This document shows, one piece after another, positions 34,012 to 42,498 of a stretch of DNA of 51,210 bases (the first letter of the stretch is position 1; each line of letters starts with the position of its first letter). Made by a program: the position numbers and the translations under genes. The DNA lies in contig JADDRA010000040.1 of NCBI GenBank assembly GCA_016781105.1, positions 1 through 51,210 of the forward strand. The letters are read 5' to 3'. Below the pieces are notes generated by a model, which saw only the letters and a list, made by a program, of their open reading frames with translations, was not told the origin of the DNA and did not search any database. Origin of the DNA: Actinomycetota bacterium. GTDB lineage: Bacteria > Actinomycetota > Acidimicrobiia > Acidimicrobiales > CADCSY01.

Positions 34012-34209
34012 ATGGGCATCTTCGACAAGGTCCGGGACAAGGCCTCCGAGCTGGCTCGCACCAACGGGGCCCGCATCGACCAGACGGTCGACCGGACCGC
34101 CGAGGTGATCAACCGCCGGACCCAGGGCAAGCACGCCGGCAAGGTCCAGAGCTACGCCGAGCGGGCCAAGGAGGGCGCCGAGCGCCTGGGCCGGCGGCCT
34201 CCCCGGTAG
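34012..34209 (+). CDS. MT0933/Rv0909-like small protein (putative antitoxin family)
   Basis: MGIFDKVRDKASELARTNGARIDQTVDRTAEVINRRTQGKHAGKVQSYAERAKEG; strong AGGAGG upstream. Confidence 0.65.
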   Translation: MGIFDKVRDKASELARTNGARIDQTVDRTAEVINRRTQGKHAGKVQSYAERAKEGAERLGRRPPR

Positions 34210-34230
34210 CGCCGGGCGCCCCGGGCGCGG

Positions 34231-35538
34231 CTACAACCGCCCGGTGGCCTTGACCCGCAGGTAGGCGTCGGCCAGGCGGGTGGCCAACTCCCCCGGCGGG
34301 GCGTCGACCACGGTCGCCCCCAGCCCTCGGAGCCGGGCCACCACCCGGCGCCGATCGGCCCGGGCCGAGACCGCCGCCGCCGTGCGGTAGGTGGCGCCGG
34401 CGTCCTCGGGGGACGAGGAGGCCCAGCCGGCCACGGTGGGGTCGGCCACCGCGGCCACCACGACGAGATGGTGGCGCCCCACCAGGGGCAGGGCGGGCAG
34501 CACCGTCTCGGTGAAGGCCTGCTCGGCCAGCTCGGTGCACAGCACCAGCAGCGAGCGCCGGCGGAAGCGGGCCAGGGCGAAGGTGAAGGCCCTTCGGTAG
34601 TCGCTCTCGACCAGGGCGGGCTCGAGCTGGTACAGGGCCTCGGTCACCCGGGCCAGCTGGCCCGCGCCGGAGCGGGCCCCGACGGCGGCCTGCACCTCCT
34701 GGTCGAAGGCCAGCAGGCCGGCCCGGTCGCCCAGCCGGCTGGCGACGTGCGTCAGCATCATCACCGCGTCCATGGCGTGCTCGAGGCGGGGGACGCCCGC
34801 CACCCGGGCCGCCATCGTCCGCCCGGTGTCGAGCAGGCAGATCACCGACTGGTTGCGCTCGGCCCGGTAGGTCCGCACGATGGCCCGAGGCGAGCGGGCC
34901 GTGGCCGCCCAGTCGATCCGGCGGCTCTCGTCGTCGACCGAGTACTCCCGGAGGGCGTCGAACTCGGTCCCCCCGCCGCGCCCGGGAGCGGAGCGCAACC
35001 CCACCTCGAGGAGCCGGGCCCGGTTGATCCGCAGCTCGGCCTCGGAGGCCGAGCGGTACCGGGGGTGCACAGCGAGGGTGGTCGGCAGGCGCTGCGCCGC
35101 CTGGCGGGCCATCAGGCCGAGGGGACCGTCGACCCGCAGCACCACCTCGGCCACCTCGAAGCGTCCCCGCCGGCGGGGTCGCAGGGTGGTGGCGGCCCGA
35201 GCCTGGCCGCCGGGGGGCACGACCAGGCGGGCCCGGCGGGTGCCGGCCCCCAGCGAAGGGGCCAGCTGGTCGGCCAGGGTGACCACGAGGGGCCGGGGCG
35301 ACGGGTTGCGCACCCGCCAGACCAGCTCGGCCTCGGCGCCCAGGGCGACGACGGCGGGCAGCTCGCGCTCGACCTGGAGGCTCCCCGGGCGGGGCGCCCG
35401 GGCTCCGTCCCACAGGGCGATGGCCACCAGCAGGCCGTCGGCGAGCACCAGCGCGCCCGCCACCCCAAGGGGGACGAACAGCAGGGGCACGGCCAGGGCC
35501 AGGGCCACCAGCGCCAGGCGTCGGGTGGGGACGGGCAC
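34231..35538 (-). CDS. DUF58 domain-containing protein
   Basis: GTEFDALREYSVDDESRRIDWAATARSPRAIVRTYRAERNQSVICLLDTGRTM. Confidence 0.92.
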   Translation of the reverse strand: MPVPTRRLALVALALAVPLLFVPLGVAGALVLADGLLVAIALWDGARAPRPGSLQVERELPAVVALGAEAELVWRVRNPSPRPLVVTLADQLAPSLGAGTRRARLVVPPGGQARAATTLRPRRRGRFEVAEVVLRVDGPLGLMARQAAQRLPTTLAVHPRYRSASEAELRINRARLLEVGLRSAPGRGGGTEFDALREYSVDDESRRIDWAATARSPRAIVRTYRAERNQSVICLLDTGRTMAARVAGVPRLEHAMDAVMMLTHVASRLGDRAGLLAFDQEVQAAVGARSGAGQLARVTEALYQLEPALVESDYRRAFTFALARFRRRSLLVLCTELAEQAFTETVLPALPLVGRHHLVVVAAVADPTVAGWASSSPEDAGATYRTAAAVSARADRRRVVARLRGLGATVVDAPPGELATRLADAYLRVKATGRL

Positions 35539-35547
35539 CGGCGAGGC

Positions 35548-36537
35548 CTACCGGGGCACGGGCACCGTGCCCAGGATCCCGTCGAGGACCCCGTCGGCCG
35601 TGGTCCCCTCCAGCTCGACCTCGGCCCGCAGCACCAGGCGGTGGCGGAAGGTGGGACGGGTCATGGCCTTGGCGTCGTCGGGTGTCACGAAGCCGCGCCC
35701 CGACAGCCAGGCCCAGGCCTTGGCCGCGTGCAGGAGCATGGTCGCGCCCCGGGGCGAGACCCCGAGGGTCAGCGACGGGGACTGGCGCGTGGCCCGGGCC
35801 AGGGCCACCACGTAGGCCAGCACCTGGTCCTCGCAGCGGATGGCGTCGATCCCCTCCCGGGCTGCGGCCAGCTCGGCTGGCCCGGCCACGGGCGTGACGC
35901 CTGCCGCCACCAGGTCGTGGGGGTCGAGGCCCTGGTCGTGGCGGGCCAGCACCTCCTGCTCCTGCTCGGCGCTGGGGTAGGGCATGTGCAGCTTGAACAG
36001 GAACCGGTCGAGCTGAGCCTCGGGCAGCGGGTAGGTCCCCTCGTACTCGACCGGGTTCTGGGTGGCGACCACCACGAAGGGCTCGGGCAGGGGCCGGGGT
36101 GCACCCTCCACCGACACCTGGCGCTCCTCCATGGCCTCGAGCAGGGCGGCCTGGGTCCTCGGCGGGGTGCGGTTGATCTCGTCGGCCAGCAACAGGTTGG
36201 TGAACACCGGCCCCTCTCGGAACCGGAACGACGCCGTCCCGGCCCGTTGCTCGAGGATCGATTGGCCGAGGACGTCGGACGGCATGAGGTCGGGGGTGAA
36301 CTGCACCCGGCGATGGTCGAGGTCGAGGGCGGCGGCCACGGACTTGACCAGCAGGGTCTTGGCCACGCCGGGCACGCCCTCGAGCAGGACATGGCCCCGC
36401 ACCAGCAGGGCCACCACCAGGCCGGTGAGCACCTGCTCCTGGCCGACCACTACCTTGGCCACCTCCTCGCGCACCGCGACCACCGCCTCTCGGGCGTCGG
36501 CAAGGGGCCGAGGAGGAAGGCGGTCCCGGTCAGGCAT
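35548..36537 (-). CDS. MoxR family AAA+ ATPase
   Basis: LEGVPGVAKTLLVKSVA Walker A, LLLADEINRTPPRTQAALLEAMEERQVSVEG. Confidence 0.95.
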   Translation of the reverse strand: MPDRDRLPPRPLADAREAVVAVREEVAKVVVGQEQVLTGLVVALLVRGHVLLEGVPGVAKTLLVKSVAAALDLDHRRVQFTPDLMPSDVLGQSILEQRAGTASFRFREGPVFTNLLLADEINRTPPRTQAALLEAMEERQVSVEGAPRPLPEPFVVVATQNPVEYEGTYPLPEAQLDRFLFKLHMPYPSAEQEQEVLARHDQGLDPHDLVAAGVTPVAGPAELAAAREGIDAIRCEDQVLAYVVALARATRQSPSLTLGVSPRGATMLLHAAKAWAWLSGRGFVTPDDAKAMTRPTFRHRLVLRAEVELEGTTADGVLDGILGTVPVPR

Positions 36538-37627
36538 GGACGACCTCCTCGTGGACGGCGTGGGCGTGGGTGACGTGGGCGACGAGGTCGTCGGCCCCGC
36601 GCAGGGGCGGGGGCTCCAGGGCGGCGAGGATTCTCGCTGCGGGGATGGCGCTGCGGGCGGCGGCCACCTCGGCCACCTGCTCGGCCGCGGCGTCAGGGGC
36701 CAGGCCCAGGCGCTCGGCCAGGCGCCGGCGCAGGTCCTCGCCCACCAGGCGGGCGGCCTCGTCGTGGTGACGGGCCTCCTGCAGGAGCCGGCCCACGGCC
36801 ACCACCAGCTCGGACGCCTCCAGGGCCACCGGCTGGGGCTCCTCCACGGGCCGCCCCAGCCGCCGGGCCCGCCACAGGGTGTAGGTGGCGAAGGCCAGGC
36901 CGAGCTGGACCAGCGCCGCCTTGACGTTGTCGCCCACCAGCTCGGCCAGCCCCTCGCTTCCCGAGCCCGGGGCGGGCGGCGCCAGGAACGCGAGCCGGGT
37001 GCCGGGCCGGGGGGCCAGGAGGGAGGCGGCGAGCAGCGCGTGGTCGGCCTCGCCGATCGACTGGTTGGTGAACACCCCCGCCCCGCCCACGGCCACCACG
37101 GCGCCGGCGCCGGCGGCGGTGGCCGCCACGTAGACGTCCGCCCCCCGGCGGAAGCACCCGTCGGCGCCGGGGAGCAGCTCGTAGGTGACGCTGCCCGCAG
37201 GGGGCTCCACGGCGCCGACCGGGGCCAGCGCCGGCAGGTCGCAGGTGGTGTCGACGGGCAACTCGATCATGCCCAGGGCGGGGACCTCGCCCACCGGGAA
37301 CGGGTGCAGGGTCGAGGCCGGGTCGGCCACGACCAGCGTGCCCCCGGCCTGGACCCACCCGGCCAGCTCGCCCCGCCCGGCGTCGTCGAGGTCGTCGGCC
37401 AGCACCAGGGCGACGTCGTGGGCCGGGCCGGGGGGAGCATCGGTCACGTCGACCTCGGCCCCCAGCTCCTCGAGCAGCACCACCAGGGCGGCCGTCCCCA
37501 GTGGCCCGGTGGAGCCGGGGTCGAGCGGGGGGCCCTCGCCCGTCGGCCGACCGACCAGGAGCACGCCGGCCACGATCACGGCCAGGAACGCGCCGGCGCG
37601 CACCCACGTGGAGGCCGGCCCGGGCAC
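36530..37627 (-). CDS. DUF4350-like membrane protein
   Basis: N-terminal TM, LADDLDDAGRGELAGWVQAGGTLVVADPAS, C-terminal TM; MoxR operon context. Confidence 0.75.
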   Translation of the reverse strand: MPGPASTWVRAGAFLAVIVAGVLLVGRPTGEGPPLDPGSTGPLGTAALVVLLEELGAEVDVTDAPPGPAHDVALVLADDLDDAGRGELAGWVQAGGTLVVADPASTLHPFPVGEVPALGMIELPVDTTCDLPALAPVGAVEPPAGSVTYELLPGADGCFRRGADVYVAATAAGAGAVVAVGGAGVFTNQSIGEADHALLAASLLAPRPGTRLAFLAPPAPGSGSEGLAELVGDNVKAALVQLGLAFATYTLWRARRLGRPVEEPQPVALEASELVVAVGRLLQEARHHDEAARLVGEDLRRRLAERLGLAPDAAAEQVAEVAAARSAIPAARILAALEPPPLRGADDLVAHVTHAHAVHEEVVHA

Positions 37628-37629
37628 GG

Positions 37630-38232
37630 CTATCCGGCCAGGACGCGCCGGGACAGCGCCCGCAGGCGCTCGGCCTGCTCGGCGCCGACGGGGTGCTCCC
37701 CGTACCAGGCCTCCTCGAACAGGGTGGTGGCGGCGTCGAAGTCCGAGGCGGCCTCGGGGAGCACCTCCGCCACCTGGCGGCGGTACTCGCCGGCTGTGCG
37801 CCCGGGCACCTCCTCCACCAGCCCCCGCCCGGCCAGGTCGGCCACCAGGGCCCGCCACCGGCAGCGCAGCGCCGCCCGCCACTGCCCGGCGGCTTCGTGG
37901 GCAGCGGCGTCGGCCCGCCAGTCGACGGCCGAGCGACCGGGCGCCGGTTCGGTGCCAGGGGCGGCCACCGGGTCGGGCCGCAGGCCCCGGGTGAGGCGCA
38001 GGGCGAGCACCACGGCCACCACGCCGAGCACCACGACCACGACCCAGCCGACCAGGCCGCCGGCGCCGGCGTCGAGCAGGGCGGCGAGCAGGTCGCCCAG
38101 GCGCTCGAGCACCAGGTCGCGGAGCCGCTCGAGCCACGAGCGGGGTTCGGGGGCGAACTCGGGCCGAGCCAGGATGGCCTCGATGGTCGAGCGCACCCGG
38201 CCGGCGTCGAGCTGGGGCTCGGGCAGGGGCAC
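37630..38232 (-). CDS. DUF4129-like membrane protein
   Basis: TM plus C-terminal DUF4129-like tail; MoxR operon context. Confidence 0.75.
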   Translation of the reverse strand: MPLPEPQLDAGRVRSTIEAILARPEFAPEPRSWLERLRDLVLERLGDLLAALLDAGAGGLVGWVVVVVLGVVAVVLALRLTRGLRPDPVAAPGTEPAPGRSAVDWRADAAAHEAAGQWRAALRCRWRALVADLAGRGLVEEVPGRTAGEYRRQVAEVLPEAASDFDAATTLFEEAWYGEHPVGAEQAERLRALSRRVLAG

Positions 38233-38263
38233 GGAGGGCGCGCGAGCGACGGCGACCAGGGTC

Positions 38264-39385
38264 TTAGCGCCCCGGGGACGCAGCGCCGGGCACGGCCAGG
38301 CCGGCGGCGATCACCTGCAGGTCGAAGCCCTCGATGCGGATGCGCAGGTCGAAGTAGACGAGCGTGGCGGCGATGGCCACGATGGGCTCGGAGACGAGTG
38401 AGGCGACGATGCCGCCCACGGCCAGCACGATCCAGCCGTGCTCCAGGCCGAAGAACAGGGCGACGAAGCTGGGCACGAAGCCGAGAGCGCCGGCCACCAG
38501 CGAGGTGATGAGCCCGGCCAGCAGGCTGATGCCCACCACCGGCCAGAAGCGTCGCCAGACCAAGCTCCAGGACCGGCGCACCCCGTCGAGGGGTCCCAGC
38601 TCCTCGACCACGATCGCCGGCGCCACCACCACCGACAGGGCGGACACGACGAGGACGAGCGGGCCGAGGACGAGCAGGCCGAGCCCCCCCACCACGACCA
38701 GGGCGCCCAGCCCGGCGCCCAGCGCGACGAGCACGAGGCCGCCCACGATGCCGACCAGCAGGGGCAGGTGGGAGAGGATCCAGCCGCCCAGCAGCGCCCA
38801 GAACCGGCCCAGGGTCCGGCGCAAGGCAGGTCCGGCGGCCAGGGTCTCACCGAGGTAGGAGGCGGCCACCACCTGGCTGATGGCACCGGCCATGAACGGC
38901 AGCACGAGGAGGCCGCCCAGGCTGACCACCAGCGACGAGCCCACGTCGCCGAAGGGCTGCGCCGCCTGGGCGTCGAGCACCGACGGGTCGCCCAGGGCGT
39001 CGAAGAGCCCCGCCCCCGACAACAGGTCACGCTGGGCCCAGGCGGCGACGAGCTGGAGCGGCACGGTGAAGGCGGCCACGATGACCACGATCGAGCGGGC
39101 GTTGGCCTTGAACAGCTTGAAGACGCCGTCGAGGATGTCGCCCACCGTCATGGGGTGCAGCGGCAGCGGCCCCGTGCGGGCGTCGCCCGCCTTAGGGCGG
39201 CCCGGGCCGTAGCCCGGTGGCGGGCCGTAGCCCGGTGGGGGGCCGTAGCCCGGTGGGGGGCCGTAGCCCGGTGGCGGGCCGTAGCCCGGTGGCGGGCCGG
39301 AGCCGGACGGCCCCGGCGGGTCGACCGGGGCCCAGCGGGGATCGACCGGGCCGGGCCCGCCCTCGGCGTGGGGAGGCTCGGCCAC
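38264..39385 (-). CDS. Polytopic membrane protein with Pro/Gly/Tyr-rich N-terminus
   Basis: (PPGYGP)n then HPMTVGDILDGVFKLFKANARSIVVIVAAFTVPLQLVAAW and multiple TMs. Confidence 0.8.
   Translation of the reverse strand: MAEPPHAEGGPGPVDPRWAPVDPPGPSGSGPPPGYGPPPGYGPPPGYGPPPGYGPPPGYGPGRPKAGDARTGPLPLHPMTVGDILDGVFKLFKANARSIVVIVAAFTVPLQLVAAWAQRDLLSGAGLFDALGDPSVLDAQAAQPFGDVGSSLVVSLGGLLVLPFMAGAISQVVAASYLGETLAAGPALRRTLGRFWALLGGWILSHLPLLVGIVGGLVLVALGAGLGALVVVGGLGLLVLGPLVLVVSALSVVVAPAIVVEELGPLDGVRRSWSLVWRRFWPVVGISLLAGLITSLVAGALGFVPSFVALFFGLEHGWIVLAVGGIVASLVSEPIVAIAATLVYFDLRIRIEGFDLQVIAAGLAVPGAASPGR
39204..39293. repeat. 5 x 18-bp tandem repeat encoding PPGYGP
   Basis: gggccgtagcccggtggc/g repeated five times. 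Confidence 0.9.
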
Positions 39386-39446
39386 CGCCTCATGGTAGTG
39401 ACGCTCCCCGACCTCCCCCGACCGGCACGGACGCGATACTCCGTCG

Positions 39447-40241
39447 GTGGAGGGTCTCCACCCGGCCAGCTACGGCGAGGCCTTCGCCGACGTCTACGAC
39501 GACTGGTACGGCGACGTCTCCGACGTGGCCGCCACGGTGGAGGCCGTCGTCGAACTGGCCGGCGGTGCCCCCGTGCTCGAGCTCGGGATCGGGACCGGAC
39601 GCCTGGCCCTGCCCCTGGTGGCGTCCGGCCTCGAGGTGCACGGTGTCGACGCCTCCCCGGCCATGGTGGCGCGCCTGCGGGCCAAGCCCGGCGGGGCCGC
39701 CATCCCGGTGCTGATCGGCGACTTCTCCGAGACCGTCCCCGAGGTCCCCGGGGGCTTCGGCGTCGTCCTCGCCGCCTACAACACCTTGTTCAACCTCCCC
39801 TCGGCCGAGGCGCAGCGGCGCTGCCTGGGCCACGTGGCCCGGTGCCTGCGCCCGGGGGGGTCGTTCGTGGTGGAGGCCTTCGTGCCCGGCCCCGAGCCCG
39901 AGGGCGTCAGCGGCGCCGTCACCCCCTCGGTGATCGAGCCCGACCGGGTGGTCCTGCAGGTCACCCGGCGCGACCCGGCGAGCCAGACGGTGGACGGCTC
40001 GGTGGTGTCGATCACCGCCGCCGGCATCCGCCTGCGCCCCTGGCACATCCGCTACGCCAGCCCGGCCCAGCTCGACGACCTGGCCGGCGCCGCCGGCCTC
40101 ACCCTGCTGCGGCGCCACCGGGGCTGGCGGGGCGAGGCCTTCGGCCCCCACAGCTCCCACCACGTGTCGGTCTACACCAGGCCCGCCGCGCCCGCCGGGA
40201 AGGGCGCCGGCCCTAGTGTCGGCGGCCATGGAGCGCGGTGA
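39447..40241 (+). CDS. SAM-dependent methyltransferase
   Basis: VLELGIGTGRLALPLVASGLEVHGVDASPAMVARLR. Confidence 0.88.
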   Translation: MEGLHPASYGEAFADVYDDWYGDVSDVAATVEAVVELAGGAPVLELGIGTGRLALPLVASGLEVHGVDASPAMVARLRAKPGGAAIPVLIGDFSETVPEVPGGFGVVLAAYNTLFNLPSAEAQRRCLGHVARCLRPGGSFVVEAFVPGPEPEGVSGAVTPSVIEPDRVVLQVTRRDPASQTVDGSVVSITAAGIRLRPWHIRYASPAQLDDLAGAAGLTLLRRHRGWRGEAFGPHSSHHVSVYTRPAAPAGKGAGPSVGGHGAR

Positions 40242-41433
40242 GCCGGAGGAGGGTGAGGCCGGCGCGCCGGGCGAGTTCCGTGCCCCTCCGCCTCCCGACG
40301 ACCGCCTCTGGCGCCACCCCTCGGAGGTGGCGGTGGCCCGCCGGCCGGACGGCCGGGCTCCGGGCGGGTGGGCCGTGGCCCTGGTCTCGGGCCTGGTCGG
40401 CTCGGTGCTCACCTTCGGCCTCGTCGCCGCCACCGGCGCCCTCGACCGGGACGCGCCCGGCGGTGTCGTGCGGGAGCTGGTCAGCCCCCCGGTCCCCGCC
40501 GGGGAGCGGGCCGATCCCGATCAGGTGGTGCAGATCGCCGAGCGGGTCAGTCCGGCCATCGCCCGCATCCAGGTCGGCGGTGACCGCCCGGGCAGCGGGT
40601 CGGGGGTGATGTTCCGCGACGACGGCTACCTGCTCACCAACGCCCACGTCGTCGACAAGGCCCGGACGATCGACGTGGTGCTGGCCGACGGCAGCGAGCA
40701 CGACGGCGAGCTGGTGGGGGCCGACGCTCTGACCGACGTCGCCGTGGTCAAGATCGACCGGGAGGCACCGGTCCCGGTCGCCACCCTGGGCTCGGCCGCC
40801 GGCCTGCGGGTGGGCCAGGCCGCCGTCGCCATCGGCTCGCCTCTGGGCCTGATCGGCGGGTCGTCGGTGACCACGGGGGTGGTGAGCGCCCTGGGTCGTC
40901 GCCTGCCCACGGCTCAGGGCCCCCCGCTGCTCGACATGATCCAGACCGACGCCGCCATCGCGCCGGGATCCTCGGGCGGAGCCTTGCTCGACGGGTCGGG
41001 CGCCGTCATCGGGATCACGACGGCCATCGCCCTGTCCGACAGCGGTGCCGAGGGCCTCGGCTTCGCCACGCCCATCGACATCGCCCGCTCGGTGGCCGAC
41101 GACATCATCACCACCGGCAGGGCGGTCCACGTGTGGCTGGGGATCCAGGGCCGCGACCTCGACGCCGCCTCGGCCGAGCAGGCCGGGGTCAGCGGAGGAG
41201 CGGTGGTGGTCGACGTGGTCGACGACGGTCCCGCCCAGGGTGCCGGGCTGCGGCCCGGCGACGTGATCGTCGCCGTGGCCGAGCGTGAGGTCCGCTCCAT
41301 GTCGGCGCTGGTCATCTTCTTGCGGGAGCGCGCCCCGGGCGACCGGGTCGAGCTGTCGGTGCTGCGCGACGGTGGACGGACCTCACTGCCCGTCGAGCTC
41401 GGGACCCGTCCGATGGACGCCGCCGAGCGCTGA
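40228..41433 (+). CDS. HtrA/DegP-like S1C serine protease with N-terminal TM and PDZ domain
   Basis: YLLTNAHVVDK, LTDVAVVKID, APGSSGGALLDGSG, PDZ GAGLRPGDVIVAV; TAGTGT 8 nt upstream favours ATG 40228. Confidence 0.9.
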   Translation: MERGEPEEGEAGAPGEFRAPPPPDDRLWRHPSEVAVARRPDGRAPGGWAVALVSGLVGSVLTFGLVAATGALDRDAPGGVVRELVSPPVPAGERADPDQVVQIAERVSPAIARIQVGGDRPGSGSGVMFRDDGYLLTNAHVVDKARTIDVVLADGSEHDGELVGADALTDVAVVKIDREAPVPVATLGSAAGLRVGQAAVAIGSPLGLIGGSSVTTGVVSALGRRLPTAQGPPLLDMIQTDAAIAPGSSGGALLDGSGAVIGITTAIALSDSGAEGLGFATPIDIARSVADDIITTGRAVHVWLGIQGRDLDAASAEQAGVSGGAVVVDVVDDGPAQGAGLRPGDVIVAVAEREVRSMSALVIFLRERAPGDRVELSVLRDGGRTSLPVELGTRPMDAAER

Positions 41434-41477
41434 CGCCGCCGGTCCCCGAGCCCCCCCGCCTGGCGTCCGCCCGCTGG

Positions 41478-41497
41478 CGCCGGCCTCAGGGCCGGCG
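41478..41497. terminator. Perfect 8-bp GC hairpin between convergent HtrA and SDR genes
   Basis: CGCCGGCC-TCAG-GGCCGGCG; the loop contains the SDR stop codon. Confidence 0.55.
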
Positions 41498-42481
41498 GGA
41501 CCGGCGGCGGCGCACCAGGGCGAGGGCGCCGACCGGGGCACCGAGGCCCAGCGCGGCCCCGGTGCCGAGGGTGGTGATGCGCCGGGCCTTGGGGCCCAGG
41601 CGGGTCCAGGGGCTGACCGGGTAGGAGCCCACCAGCGTCTCGGGCCCGGTGTGCTGCGGCGTCCACCCCTCGGCCCGGAGCCGGTCGCCGGCCACCACCC
41701 AGGAGTGGGTGGCGTAGGCCACCCACTCGGGCGCCACCCCACAGACCTCCCGGCCCCAGCGCCACCGGGACACCAGCGCGGCGAGCGCCGGTGGGACCGG
41801 CGGGCGCAGCGGCGCACCCGCCAGCACCTGGACCTCGCTCCCGTCCAGCCAGCCCTCGGGAGCCACGTTGTAGACCCCGTCGAGGGAGCGCTCGGCGGCC
41901 AGGGCCACGGCGGCGGCCAGGTCGTCGACGTGGACGAACTGGACCGGGACGTCGGGGTTCCCGATCCCCCAGCGGGTGGCTGCCCGCAGGCCCACGGCCA
42001 GCCACTGCTCCTCGTCGCCGACCACCAGTGCCGGTCGCAGCACGCTCAGGGTCGCGCCCTCGCGGCCTGCCGCCCACGCGCCCCAGCGTCGCTCGTTCTC
42101 GGCCTTGGCCAGGGCGTAGTCGCTTTCCGGATTGGGACGCAGGGCGGCGTCCTCGCACAACGGGATCGGGTTGTCGGGCCAGGCCCCGTAGACGGCCGCG
42201 CTGGACACGACCACCACGTGGCCGACCTCGCTCCTGGTGGCGGCCTCGACCAGGCGCCGGGCCTGGGCGGGAAGCTCCTCGGATGGCGTGGGACAGGACC
42301 AGCGGTCGAGATGGACGACCACGCCGGTCCCCGGCGCCAGGACGTCGCCGGGGGGGGCGTCGTCGTCGAGGGCGACCACCGCCCCCAGCCGCGGTGACGC
42401 CTCCAGCAGCGGGACCAGGCGCCGGCCCAGGGTCCCTCCGGCCCCCACGACGAGCACGTTGGGGAGTGGCTCGCTGGTCAC
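41486..42481 (-). CDS. NAD-dependent epimerase/dehydratase (extended SDR)
   Basis: VLVVGAGGTLGRRLVPLLEAS, VVSSAAVYG, YALAKAENE. Confidence 0.88.
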   Translation of the reverse strand: MTSEPLPNVLVVGAGGTLGRRLVPLLEASPRLGAVVALDDDAPPGDVLAPGTGVVVHLDRWSCPTPSEELPAQARRLVEAATRSEVGHVVVVSSAAVYGAWPDNPIPLCEDAALRPNPESDYALAKAENERRWGAWAAGREGATLSVLRPALVVGDEEQWLAVGLRAATRWGIGNPDVPVQFVHVDDLAAAVALAAERSLDGVYNVAPEGWLDGSEVQVLAGAPLRPPVPPALAALVSRWRWGREVCGVAPEWVAYATHSWVVAGDRLRAEGWTPQHTGPETLVGSYPVSPWTRLGPKARRITTLGTGAALGLGAPVGALALVRRRRSRRP

Positions 42482-42498
42482 GGGCCTACGATGCCCCC

